A stretch of DNA of 64,000 bases from Tigriopus japonicus (GCA_010645155.1 JAAGOF010000234.1:282221-346220), one strand, 5' to 3'. Shown: positions 47,084 to 61,200, counted from the stretch's first letter. Translations and numbers: made by a program. Notes: generated by a model not told the origin, from the letters alone.

Positions 47084-47716
47084 CAGGGCCACTAAATAGT
47101 TGTAAATTACATTTTACAATGTAATTAATCAAAAACGTGAGTTTTTGTCCAAAATTACAAAAATGGGGGAAATTTTACACAAAATGTGGAAAAAGTGCTT
47201 GTTCTGTTAGTTTTTTCTGGAAAAAGATCAGTTTATCAATCAAAATCAAAGTTAGGTCAACCCGGCATTAAATATTGTAGTTGCAACAAAAGAAATAGTT
47301 TATTTTCGGGGCCATTAGATACTTGTAATTAATTATTTACAATGTAATTACAAAAATTTGCAATTTTTTCCAAAATTACAAAATTCAAAAAATTTCAAGA
47401 GAACTAGAGAAATTGCTTGTTCTCTTCAAAAAGACGTGGAAAAAGATGGCAAAACCAAACAATGAAAAGATGCAGAGAGGATTTTGTACAGTTGCAATAG
47501 TGTGAAATTTATTTATCTGTTATATACTATCCCAAGATATGAAAAAATACTTACAGGTGATATGAGTATAGGGAAAGGGCAGTTTCTTATGCAATTTATG
47601 AGAAAAGTGCTAGAAAACCTACCCAAAAATCCGATGTCATTATATTATTTCTCAAAAAAATTACCAAAAATAAAACATTTTTTGGCAATATTTTTTCCCA
47701 AAATTTGGTGGCTCTG
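47084..47716 (+). mobile_element. 633-bp hAT-like MITE
   Basis: Ends CAGGGCCACTAAAT and (inverted) CAGAGCCACCAAAT. The flanking 8-mers GAAATAAG (47076-47083) and ACAATAAG (47717-47724) agree at six of eight positions, fitting an old hAT-type 8-bp duplication. Its left half matches the minus strand of 17455-17770. It is non-coding. Confidence 0.6.
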
Positions 47717-49224
47717 ACAATAAGACACGATTTAATTTGCCGACTTATTAAAAATTCTTTACGTGGGTGATTGTTGCAGCTGATACAGTATACAGTATGG
47801 AGAGATATTTGCATGAGAACCCAGTTTTTGGTTGATGATTTCAAAGGCGAACGAACCATCTACCATTTGCATTAAGTGGGCGCTCACTTTTCGATGCACG
47901 AGCTCTATAGAGGGAAGCACAAAAGCCATAAAATTGAGTGGATCCAAAGTGCCCTGAAAGTGGATAAACCATCAAGAAGATCAGAATGGCAGCAAAGTTG
48001 AATGAGCCGAAAAGGGTACTTTGTGACCAAGGCTACTTTTGGTTTCTGAACTACCAAAATCAAACCTAATCGGAAGTTTGTTACGAAGAGAACAAAAAGC
48101 CATTTATTGGATTTGCACAAGAAGTGGGTTGAATTTTCGAGATTTGTCAAGGGTTGAAAACATGTTTAGACTGTATTCTTTTGTTAAGGTATGCTTCACC
48201 TCAACTATCTCTTTTCATTAAACCAAGTTAGTTTGAAGTTTAAAATTCTCAGTAGGTTAGCGGATCAAAAACTTCAACCTCATGTGGATGCAAACTTTGG
48301 AAACTCTCGAGTGATGCAAGCATTGCTCAAGGGATCCACAGTGGTTCAACTTAGCGTTCCATATTTTGACTACCAAGATCCGTTTTTTTAAAGTAGAGGC
48401 AATAACTAGAATTGGATGAAGCTTCTAATCCTAGCTCATTTTAATGTGTTAATCTAGGTTCAAAACTACGTGTATTTGGTCGAAACGCAATCTATTTAAG
48501 ATAAATCAGGAAGTGGCGAATATCTAAACTTGGGAATTGGGCACCAATCAATAATGCATCGATCCAATCTTGTCAATAATGGGCTGGATCTGCTGAATGT
48601 TCAATGGGGCATTAGTTCCTCCTTGGTGCTCAATGTATTCTCTTTCGTTCCATTTACATTTGGTGAGAGGTGGGATCCCTTTAAATCGATTGAAAACATG
48701 GTCTACCCAGCTTGGATCTCTTGGGATCTTCAAGCATCCTTCAGTTAACATGAGGAACCTCTGAGAAAGAAACTAGCAACAACTAACTATAGATACATAG
48801 TAGTTTGTAGACAGAACATCAGCAATACATAATGCCAGTCGTGCAAGTTTAGATTGTCAAGTGTGTACAACGAGACTCTCAAGTTATGTGACAAGCTGGA
48901 ACAGGGTCATTTTTACATGACGCAAACACCCTTGATGACTCACCAGAGGATCCTCCTCGATTGCTCGTCTGTTGTGTGTGATTTGGGATTCATCGCCTTG
49001 CGTGTAGAATGTACAGTATTCTAGATTGGCGTCCTTTGGGTGTGCTTTGTGTGTACACACACACAAAACACCTTCTCTTCCCCTAGAAAGAATGGAGAGT
49101 GAACCCAGAGATTGACATGTTTGGGATTCCGACCACGTTCCTTAAGAGTCAATTGCAACGCCACGTCGTCGTATTGGAACCTTGGTTTGATTGAATCATT
49201 TCTATTTCCAACTTCTCGTTCCAG

Positions 49225-52200
49225 GTTAGCGGCTGCGGAGCAAGCAAGTCGAGCTCGCGAGCAAAAGGAGGCTGGTTTGGACCATCGAGGTTTACAGAAA
49301 ATCTCGAGAAAAAACCTCCTCATGGGAAAACGACGAAGTGGAAGCCTCGACCCATTCGGGTCGGGTCCATCTTCTCTGTTCATTCTCAGTGAGAAGAACT
49401 TCATACGGAGGACCACCAAGTTCCTGATAGAGTAACTATCCAATTTATGGTTCTATGCTTTAATTCAATTACTTTTAGTTACTCTTGTATGAACCTTGGA
49501 CAGAACTGAACTAGTATCTTTTTAAATTTTAGAAGTACAACCCACCACAATTAGGCACAATGCTGTAGATTTTAGCTAATCTAAGGGATTGCAGATTTTT
49601 ATGACCAACTTCGAGGAAGATCAACCGCAAAAAAGAATCATGGTCAAAGATTTTTCTATCCAAAATTATAGTTAACTCTTCAAAGGAATAACTCTTCAAA
49701 GGGTTCGCAGATGTGGAAAAGGTTGACATGGACATCTAGAATTCTTCTGGAGACGTTCTTGGGCTAGATTATCTCAAACAAGAAAAAGGCAGTCAAAAAC
49801 GTTCCCAAATTTCCAAGATCCATTTTTTAGTAAAAATCTTAACTGTGTATGGAAAAGCTCCCCTAAAAACAATCGTGCAATGAAAATCAAACTATTCCAC
49901 CAGTTAGAGACTGAGGAGGCATACGTCTAGGACCAGACTTGTCATCTAACAAACTTCATAAAGATCGCTCAAGATTCCCAAGCTTAACTTGTAATTGTGA
50001 CGATGTGAGGTCCGGACGAAAGAACAACAAAGGAGTGTTGCCAGATATTTCAAAATCAGTAGTTTCAAGTTAAATAATGGCAAATGCCAATTAACAGATA
50101 ACACTTACCTTTCATTTTAAATGTTCCACTTTCAAAACAGAAAGAAAAACGTCTTAAGATATTGCCCAAGGAAAATTTTCATTGTTTAAACAAGCAGTTT
50201 TGATCTGAAAGTCATTCTTGCAAGAAAGTATTCGATGTAGAACATCTGAATTGCTTTAAATCATTGCAACTTAGGTTTTCAAATTTGTTTGCTGAAATGA
50301 AAAAGCATGACAGTAACAAATTGCTCCCATCTAGCCGAATCTGACTCTCTTTTCGATATTTTTTGGCATGATTTGTTCGTAAAGTTCTGGTGTCACTGGT
50401 TCGCTTTTTCGACCGGACCTCTCATCGTCACCATTACCGCTTAACTCGCTTTCTTTGTTCTCAGTCAAGCCAAACAATCACATTTTCCTCATCCAAAAAA
50501 GCTCAAGACCAAGATCAAGTTTCGGCCCATCCCTAGCAATTTTGGCTTCCAAATTCTCGGCTGAATTTGTTTTTCAAAATTACGAACTAAATTCATATAA
50601 GTCAGAAATTAGCCCCAGGCCAAGATCTAAAAAAGTTTCATAATCAATGACCATCTTTCTTGGCCTTTTTCACATTTGTCCAAAAAACCCAAATTGTGGA
50701 CTTCAACTTAAAATACTAGTAAATACAGAAACACTTGTTCCTTAATTTCTCATGGCTCCCACCTTCAACGACAATTCTGCGAATTCCCCGTTTCCAAACA
50801 CAGAATTTGAATCGAATCACTTGTCTGACAATAACAATGTCGCCCGCCAACTGAACCCTAGAACCCTTGAAGCCAAGAACCATGTCTGAAGCAGTCGCTC
50901 CGCCCAAATCGATCTATGACACGCTAGAAGAAGTTTACGAGGCCAAAATCATCGCTCTTCTCGAAGAGCATCAATCCCAATTAGCCGATCATCCTTTGTC
51001 CGAATCTGAGAAGTCATCCCTGATCCAACAGTATCGACAAATCTTCCGAGACAACCTTGACAAAGTATTTCCCATCGTCTTCAAACCTGACGGCCAACCC
51101 GCCATAAATACCACCGTCACCGAGGACGACTTGGTGCAATTGGACGAAGCCTTGCAAATCGCCACCGACAAAAGAGCCAAATTACCGGCTCAAGCCGTTC
51201 AATACACGCAAAAAATCGTCTCACACACTGCCCAAGCCACTCGACTCATCAAGACCCAATTGAGTCATTCGGATGAAGATGAAAAAGACCTTCTGAAGGC
51301 CCAAGAAATGAGCAGACAAGATTTGATGCGTTGCGATGTGAAATCAGAATTGGGTGTGGATGAAAAATTTGTGCTGGTTCAAGCTCGAAATTTGGAAGAC
51401 AAGATCGATAAAGTCTCGGAAGCGGCTCAAAGCTTGCTTGAGGCTTTTCAATAGTGATTGAATCCGATTTCACCACTTGAAGAGAACAATGACTGATTGT
51501 GGAGTGAATAGATATCATCGAAGATGCTTTCCGAAGGCTGAAAAGAAAATAGAGAAGTCGCCAAGCAAGATCACCTTCGTCAGAAATTGTCGCGATTCGT
51601 CAATTTTACAAAAAGATTATGTTGTGGCCATACCTTCGAGGAAATATTTAGAGCCAGATTTTCCGTCCGTGGATCGATCGGAACGATTGGATCCGGGAAA
51701 ACCTGTAATCATACAACCCTTGGATTGCTCATCAACTCCTTCTACCTCGTCTTCTTGTGTGTCCTTCAATTCTACTTACCGGGTGTGCAGCCAAATTGCC
51801 AATATTCGGGCTGATTTGAGCGATATTTCCATCCAATCCATTATTCCCCGGATTGGTCAAAGTAAAATGACTCGTGCGTATAAGCAAGGTCTGCAAAACA
51901 GCCTTAATTTCGAACATGATGAGAAAATGTTCGATGCTTTGCCTAGCTTAGACGTCAATGAAAAACAATGGCTCCTACGAAACCGATTGAAAAGGACCGG
52001 AGTGGCCGAAAAAGTTCCAGTTTCTTTATCATGTCATTATCATTATCCGTGTAATGGGGAAGCTGAGGAATCCAAGACACAAAGATCAAGTGAAACTTGC
52101 CGCCAAGTTGGAAGTGAAATGGACAAAGAAGGAGGAAAATGTCCAGAGGGAATTCCAATGACTTTCTCGTCCCTCGAAGACAATGAAAGTGGGACACGGG

Positions 52201-55200
52201 GAACCCGCGAGAGCTGCTGCACTTCATCACCGCCTTCTCTTGAAACTGATTTGGACTTGGAGGCAGATACCCAGAATGATAAAAGAGACAACTTCTTTGC
52301 TCGAAGGCTTTCAACTTTCTCTCAATGGAATCAAGGCCAAAACTAATCTCGAACCCCAACTCCATGTTTATTTCTTCCATCTCGTTCAAATTTATACTTT
52401 AATCATTTGCTGTAGCATCAAAATAAAACTGAAGTCTTTTGTGAATTGCTATCATTGTGCTGCTAATACCAAAACTGCATTATAGCTATTCTCATTACTT
52501 TGGCAATTTCTGTAACATAGCACATCTTCAGTAGTGGGATATGAAAACGAATTGTGAGATTTCTTTCTTTTCTCTCGTGCAGATGCACTCCATTCGAATA
52601 TACCGTCCTACTCACAATCATTGCCAATTGTGTGGTCCTAGCCATGGAAGAACATCTTCCTAATGGCGACCGAACTCCACTGGCTCAAAAACTGGTAAGT
52701 CAGTTTCCAAGACAAAAAAGATCGAATCCAAGGGCACTTCATCCTCTACGACATGGACTATTTTCTATTAATTGCCTGGTCTTCTAATTATTGTGCAGGA
52801 GGCCACCGAACCTTACTTCCTCGGAATTTTCACGGTGGAAGCGGCGCTCAAGATATTAGCCTTGGGCTTCGTTCTTCACCGTGGAAGTTACCTCCGAAAT
52901 GCGTGGAACATTATGGACTTCATAGTCGTTGTGACTGGGTAAGTGTGCTTGTCGATTCTTAGATCCATTCACAGTTAGATACATTTATTTCTGAACAATA
53001 ATCATTTAACCTGGGCGGAGGGAGTGCATTACGTGCCCATGGAATCATTCATTCTAGGATTAATGTCTTAAGCTTGGTTCTAAGAGATTGTTCTGTATTT
53101 TTATTGCTCTTCCATGGAATGAAGTTTGGTGACAATAGTAGCCGACTCCTCGCTGCCTTTTGACCTTACAATTTTACGCTCATTCCGCGTGTTGCGCCCA
53201 CTCAAATTAGTTTCCAAAGTGCCAAGTAAGCTGGAGTGTCATGATATCGTTCAAAACATCAAAACCACAACCTCTTAATTAGATGGTTTCCTTGTTTATT
53301 GGATGATTGGTCGTCGCTGATGATGATGATGATGACAGTAACATTCCATCTATATTCTAAATTTGCACACGATTGGTGGTCGATTGCGTTTCCATTAACT
53401 TTATTATCAGTTTTATCACCCTTACAACATCTCTATTGTGTGGCGGTTGTAATCTTTGGTGGGCATTTTCTCTTTTCTCTTTCCTCTAGATGTCAAACCG
53501 AACGGATATTTCCGTTTCGATTCAATCCCTTAATCCGTAGCCTTTTCTTTCGATCAGATCTACTTACTGTACATCCAAACAATTTCTGTGTGTTTCGTTA
53601 CATCAATTAAATTAGGAGGCTACCCATCATGAAAGCCATTTCATTAGACTTCATTGGAATTCATCCAAGTCCTAGATTCAGTTAAAAGCTTGAACCAGGA
53701 CTGGATAATCACAACCATGTAAGAGCCAAAGAAAATTTACATGTTGTCCATGTCCTAATTGTTTCAAAGAGTTAAAACAACCTTGTCGTCAGTTCCTCAC
53801 CATCCCTGGTTTTAGATTTCAAGACTCATAGTGAAACAGTAGAACTTCGTAAGTTTCGTAGCTCATCAAATCTAGAAACGTATTTTGTGGATTTGATGTG
53901 ATCAATCTAACGATTCAATAACCTTTTATAAACGTTTTGACCGGTTTCGACTGGTTTTACACCAACGAGGAACGGTCAGCGTGACCAATGTTGGAGGTTT
54001 TCATTCCCCTGTATTCAAGAGATGTACTCCTTAACATGTATATCAGATGCAACTGAACGGCATATCACTACACAACATGGTTAGATTTTTCCTGTGGTGT
54101 TCACTCTTTTCGAAATTCAAGTGTTTCTCCCCCTCAAAGGATCACGACAATCCATCCTGTTGTACAATTTAGGATTTCAACTCTTCCTCTGTGTCTCCCC
54201 TAGAGTTGTATTCGTCTTCGTTCTTTCTAGATATATCACTATTTTAAGCCCCGAAGACCCAACTGTGCTTAAGGCAGGAGCCAAATCTGAAGATGGCGTT
54301 GATTTGAGAACCCTGAGAGCTATTCGCGTCCTTAGGCCTCTCAAATTGGTCTCGGGGGTGCCAAGTAAGTGCATGACAAAAAAGACAAACCTATTCCTTT
54401 TCTTCAACAATACCGTCCGTGACGACATTAAAATTTGGACTTCCTGTGCCATAATTTTCCATGAAATGGTTGAGTCCCCCCAAGGAATTTCTCAGCTTTC
54501 TGTCACACTTAGAATTTCCGTCAATTTGAGGGCAGCACTTACGTAGGAAATGTCGATTCAAAGTGTTTGATAACATATCTCAACATAGTCACTTCACTCG
54601 TTCTTACACTTCAAGGAAAAACTCATCTAGATAGTAGCACGTATACAATTATAGGTTTTTTATGTCTCCTTGGTCATCCCCATCTTAGTAGATGTAACCC
54701 TTACCCTTTCTTCTCGTCTATTCTCCTTCTTAAGTTGCAATCTTTTTCACGTTCAAGTCCTTTTAAAACTATTTCTCTCCTTTTCTCTAACCTTCTTCGT
54801 GTTGAAGATAGCCTCTTAATTGACCTTTGGCTCCATTTCTTTCTTGGTATGGATCCGAAACTCTAAGCTTTTCTCACTTCCAATGTTTCCAATCTGTTGA
54901 CACACAAAAAAACACATAATTCCTCTACTCTAGAATGGGTGACTTTTGTTCCACCTCTTGACGCTTCGTTTCCCTCCTTCAGGTTTACAAGTGGTCTTAA
55001 AGTCCATTTTGAAGGCCCTTGCTCCCCTGATGCAAATTGGCCTACTTGTTATGTTTGCCATTCTCATCTTCGCCATTATTGGGCTGGAATTCTATTCCGG
55101 AGCCCTGCACAAGACTTGTTATTCCATTGACAATCTAGGTAAGTGTTTATCAATTTGATTAAACAATATTTATTTTTACTAAGAAATAATGCCATTGAAG

Positions 55201-58200
55201 GCGAGATTGTACGGGATAATGACACGTTTCATCTATCAAAGAATATGTAGAGTGGGCGGATTGGGATTATTCCTGAATGATCAGGCTGGTCAGGAAATAC
55301 ATGAAACTGATTGAGAACATTTATTTGATTATTGGAAATGATTGAATGTATAGAAAGAAGACCGAATGAGCTTAGGGCACAAATGAATATGACGCGTATG
55401 TTTTCGGCACTCAGACTTGACAAAAAATGATAAATCTTACCCACTGGATCTTCAAATGATTTTGTGTATTTAACAATTGAGTGCATTCCCTTCTTTTCAA
55501 TGAAAATCGAATTTGAGGATTCTATTTGATTTCACCCTTGATAAATAAATTTTGATTATCATAGCAACTCATAAACACCAAATTATATTGACAGATTTCC
55601 TCTAATTCCATTATTGCTGGATCGTTCATGGCCAATAAATTTCTTTTCGTTAAGTGCATCAATGAATGAGAACTAACCAAATCTCTAAGCACACCTCCAA
55701 AAATTTATCTCAAACAGTAACTACAAGACCAGTTTTCCTCGTCATCTCCCAACATGGGTTTTCAAGTACGTGGAACACGGTACGCTCTTGCCTTCTTGGA
55801 TGTAGTATAGGCTGTCAATTCATCCAAGGCCAAAATCAATAGCCTTGTTTACTTTCGTTGTGTACGTACAGTGCGTGCTAAGGCTTGTCGTCTCTCATCA
55901 GAGGAGCGAGACCATGATTGAGGCACTCATGTGCTCACTTTTAATTTAGAGAAAACTCAAGATGGCTTATTCTGGCACTTTTTCTTTTCTCAAACACGAT
56001 TGTTCCAAGGTCGTTCGTTCGATTCTAAAGTGGCACTTAATGCTATAATGAAGAAACATTTTTACTCAATAGCGTGACTATTTTCTTTTACTGTAGGCCA
56101 ACACATTCAGGAAGCATTCCATTTGATCATCATACTTGAACCACTTAGTGCCATCAATGACCTCGGAAGAATGGCCCGCAGAATATTACACCCAAAACGA
56201 ATGGAATAATGTAGACGACCTCGGAAATAGATCAATAGCCATTTCTTATACAAAGACCATCACGCTTTCTCTGTAATCTTTCCTCCACCGGGATTATTCC
56301 GATAATGCCTTCTCCAACAGCTATGAAAAAGTAGTCTTACACGCACAACATATTTCTGATTCTTTGCCAGACCACAATTATTTCCGTTTCTGCTGACTTT
56401 CAAGTTGGTTGTTGAGGCTCTTTGTGAAAGATGTGTTTCCCCGCGTCTTCGAATTGTGGTTCCTTGCAACGAAAGAGCCTTTTTACCGGGAACAGATTTC
56501 TTGTGATGGGATCTTAATTAAGGGCTCTCAGATCCAAAATAGAGCAGGCGGGAGAAATGAGAATTGAAAGCTCGCATCAAGCGTAATAGGACATTCTTTT
56601 CTTCCACCCAATTGAGCCTTTGATTCCATACGCTCAAGAGATTGAATAGAGGCTCCATGCATCTAGAATATTTGTATTATTCGGTCTTGAAAACACATCC
56701 TGGTGTTATTTTTGATCTCCTTGTCCCCTATTATGGTTGTACGTAGATCTCTTTGACCAAGATTAGTGTATAGTGTAAAAAAGAGACGTAGAAACCGATC
56801 TGACAAACTCTGACGTCACTCCTGCAAATGTTTTTTTTTTTCTAATCCTAAAGAAGGAAAAGAGCCACAAATACTCTAAAACTTGAAGGATAGTGTCTGC
56901 GTTTCAAAACATTTTGACAGTAACAAGGCAATCCATTACCAACATGAAACACATCATGCAATGGCTGACTTTCAAGTGGAACAAGGGAGGAACTCACTTA
57001 GAGATTAAGAACAGGGAAAATGCTTGTGAACCGCGGATATGGAAGCTAATGAAAACAAGAGATTAAGAGGCTCTTTCAATGACGTGAATAAGCCCGACAA
57101 TACCCTTGTCCGATTTGTTGAGAAATTGGAAAGATGTCTGCTCAACCAGCAATCAAGCTCAGTCAAGCAATAGAGTTGTTCTCATCATTCTCCTACTTTT
57201 CATTAGGGTTCAGTTTTGAGGAAGAATGAGATGCTACAAGATCTTTCTCTGGATAAGAAGGGGACAAACTTCCAATCCACAGAAATACGGTTGGCACAAA
57301 AAGACCTGGAGTCACCGAAAGATATTGCTAATCCATCTTTTTAGCTTCCAGAAAGAACCTTTAGAAATGTCCACAAAAGTGAACCTTGACACAGATGTAT
57401 TGTCAATGTGCTTATTACCTAAAGGTTAAAGAGTTTTTACTCCTCTCCATTTAGACGAAACAGTAACAGAAGGGAACAAGAATGTCCCCTGCCACTCGGA
57501 TAATCCTGCCCTGGCGCCTATTGGCGCCTACACGTGTAATTCCAATATTTCCATTTGTCTCGAAAAGTGGGAAGGACCAAATTATGGGATCACATCGTTC
57601 GATAACATCGGATTTGCTATGCTCACTGTCTTCCAATGTGTGACCATGGAAGGATGGACTCCCATCCTTTATTGGGTAAGACATGGGACCGAAGGAACCT
57701 ACCGCTAATCACATCCATTACTCTCCTGGAACCATTTCCTCACGGACATTTTCTCATTGACAGACCAACGACGCCATGGGAAACTCGTTCAATTCGATTT
57801 ATTTCGTCACTCTGATTGTCATCGGTTCGTTTTTCATGTTAAATCTGGTTCTGGGTGTTCTCAGTGGGTGAGTTATCATTGAACGAATGATTGAGTGAGT
57901 GAGTGGGGTAAACCAAAACTCGTGTCTTTTAATGCTCAGAGAATTTGCCAAAGAGAGAGAACGCGTGGAGAATCGTCAAGCATTCCTGAAGCTTCGTCGG
58001 CAACAACAATTGGAACGCGAGTTGAATGGTTATGTGGATTGGATCTGCAAAGCAGGTCTGTCCCATCCAAGAGATTTCTCCTCCAGCAGATCTATGTACT
58101 ACGTTACTTGTGTTTTTCAACGTTTTATTTCCTTGATTTTTTAAACAACAGAGGAAGTGATTCTGGCCGAGGAAAGAACCACGGATGAGGAAAGGAGTCA

Positions 58201-61200
58201 CATCATGGAAGCCAGAAAACGAGCTGCGAATAAACGAAGAAAGATGCAGAAATTGGGCAAAAGTAGAAGCACAGAAACGGACGATGATGACGATGAACCT
58301 GATGAAGGTAAGGTTTCTCATGAGTTTCAGAGCATATGCAATTCATGCCTTTCAATCTCAAGGTTACAGATGAGAGAAATAAAGCTTCTCACAATTGGGT
58401 TCAGTCCTTTAAAAGGTCCTTCTGTGTCCAGAAATACGAGAGAAGTTTAGGATCTTGGATGCCAAATACTTTTGAGTTTAATCTAAACTTGCCCCTGGCC
58501 AAGACGATGTCAAAATCTTGAGGGTCCGAAAACGATTTCAGCCGTAACACACGGGAACTTTTGGGATGACAACTGACAAGAATGGGTCCACTTTTCAGCA
58601 ATTTATTTGCTTTTATCTGAACTATTCCGAGCTAGTGGACACAATTTCTTCTAGCTTTTTGGAGCAGAGAAATCTTGTCCTGCTCACATTAACAATACGG
58701 GAAATTTTATATATTTATAGAGGAACCAAGGCACTCCGAGATAATGATTTATAGTCCCAATCATTAATCTGATCCAACGTCAGGATTTGACGTGCCCCAC
58801 GGATCATTTGTCAATATTTTGATTTTTATGAATTTCTTCCAAAAGAGATCTCAAAATCTGATTTAACAGTTCAAGTCGTGATCCACGTAATCGTGGAATT
58901 ACGTGGATCAACTTAATCTTCAAGCCGCCATAAGATGGAATAACAGAGCATAATTTCCACACAATTAACTTTTCACCATCTGTTGAGAGCTCTATCTCAA
59001 CCAAAATTGATTTTCTTTCAGAAACTTATCTCTCAGATCCACGAAAGAAATTCGGTAAAAACCATCGTTCCTCGTTTTCGATGGTTGCGTATACTTTTCA
59101 TTCAATTGATCGAGCATGGGCTTTCGTGTATGCAGGGTGATGCAAAAAAAGCAAAGCCAATAATCAAATACAACTCATAAAACTTTCATCAGCCTAAATT
59201 TGTTCGCATGTGATTGCTATTTTAAGTATTGTTGAATTTATTTACTGTTTGCTAATCAAAAAGTTCCTTATTAATTGAGAAATGCATTTGCCCTTTCAAG
59301 GTACATACAGGTTATTAACAAGACTAAATTTTCCCTTTTCAAGATACACGCAGATCATTACAAAAACAAGAAAAACTTATGGAAATATTTCCATGCAATA
59401 TGTTGCGTTGAATATCTTTTTTATTTTCACGCATTTCGAAAGTCCAATCTTGTTCCACTTTATTAAAGGCGCCCTGTATTATTCTGTGTGCAATTGGCTG
59501 TGCTTTGAACAGTGTCTTGGGCGCGTCAATGATACCCCTTTTTCGTTGTAAACAGATCCGATCCCTCTCAAGAGAGTGGAAAGAGCTCTTGAAAGTTAGA
59601 ATCCTTCTTTGGGTCGTCGAATAGGATGTGCTTTTGGAACCACCTTTCCGTCGTGTTTTTTTTCGTTTCTTCATAGACCGTTGAATTCTTTGTAGTTTGT
59701 GCATCATCGTGAGTCTTTTCTGCTGTTTGTTCACTCGGAAATTTAAATGAAACATAAGAATACAGTTAGATCGTCGATGGCTTTGATTTGAAATCAAAGG
59801 TAGTTTCGAACAGCTTTTGTCTTTATTGCATAAATATAGCCTTAACGAAATACACATTTTTCTTTTTTGTTTTGCTTCTTCAATACTTTTTTTTCTTTCG
59901 ACCAACTTTGAATGTTCGTTAGTTGCTTTAGCTGGCCATTAATGAGGTCTCCGTGTTAATTCGAAAACCTCAATGTCCTAACTACAACATACATTTTTCG
60001 ATCATTATTTTGCATACCATGTTCTTAGTTGCCCAAATGTCCGTCTCAATGGAAGTGGCTGCTGTTTTGGACCCGGATTATAATTGGCATCAGCGGCATA
60101 ATGCTTGAGATGCATGTGAATTAACGAGTCCCTTTAGACCTTTGAGAATACCTGAAGTACATCTTGTTCTAATTAAGCGATTCTCCTCTGTGCTAATCAC
60201 ATTTAGGTCTGAGCCAAGCCTCTGCTCTTCGAACAAGATTGAGGAACCAAGGTGGATGTTGCCAACGGTTTTGGCGATGCGAGAAACGGGTCAGGTTAGT
60301 AATACCAAGATCGACTTGAAGAAAAGATTCTGAGAGAATTGTTCGTAGAACAACCATAAGTTAGAAGCGAATGCTCACTTTGGTGGATGGAGGAAAGTTT
60401 GGTGGCCAATATTTGCAAAAGAACCGTCAACTATCTGTCGCCCTTAGCCCTTTGAAGGGTGCCACTATTTGCCGTGCAAATATCATTTCATGGGACGTAA
60501 AGTGTTGCCATTGCCTTTGGAAATCGAAGGTACTAAATTGTATGTAGGTGCGGGAACGGGAACTAGAGGTTCCCAAAAATGTTGTGCTTGAGATGGAAGT
60601 TTATCAGAAAGCTCACTTCTTTGAGCCTTATCGTCGGGAAAGTTTTCCCTGGAAACCTAGCCAACAAGTTTTGAGGCTTATCATATTGGAACATGTTTCG
60701 CCGTAGTCCCATGGGATCTTGAATTTGAACCCGAACCTTCTGACAGTTTTAAACATTCTCAATTTCGTTTGATAGAGGGCTTTGTTGTTTTAGGTTCTTC
60801 ATTCGGTCGACTGTGAAACAGCAATGGTTCTACTGGTTTGTGATCATCCTGGTTTTCTTCAACACTGTTTGTGTGGCTGTGGAACATTATGATCAACCTC
60901 CATGGTTGACTCACTTCTTATGTGAGTAGACATTTTACTGCATTTTCAACTCAAAAAAAAAATTATGTGCTGTCAAGAAATATTGTTCCTCAAGTGCTCT
61001 ACAAACGTCGAGCGAGCTCGGTTGAGTATTAACCGTCTGTTTCTGGCCTCAATGCGTTCCCAAGAGGTTCCACCACTTTAATCGCTTCCTTAATCTTGGC
61101 CATGAATATCCGAATCCCTCTTAGTACATTCCTTTATTTGAAGTGCTATCCTTTCATTCGCCCAGACGCCTGGTTCTTCTTAATCCTAAGCGGGACTTTC

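Larger units (their letters stand above)
42903..49224. other. Long intron or gap upstream of the channel, partly GC-richer
   Basis: If the 42.3 kb exon belongs to the channel, this is a 6.3 kb intron. It holds a LINE fragment (44811-45003), a hAT-like MITE (47084-47716) and a purine-rich, then GC-richer stretch (about 44.05-46.3 kb) unlike its surroundings. Frames there (for example 211 codons from 45622) are low-complexity and not supported. Confidence 0.4.

Noticed and set aside
59339..59905. 188-codon minus-strand frame in a channel intron
   Set aside because: Lys/Arg/Ser-rich, no domain or homologue recognised, AT-rich context; possibly a dead element but not supportable as a gene.
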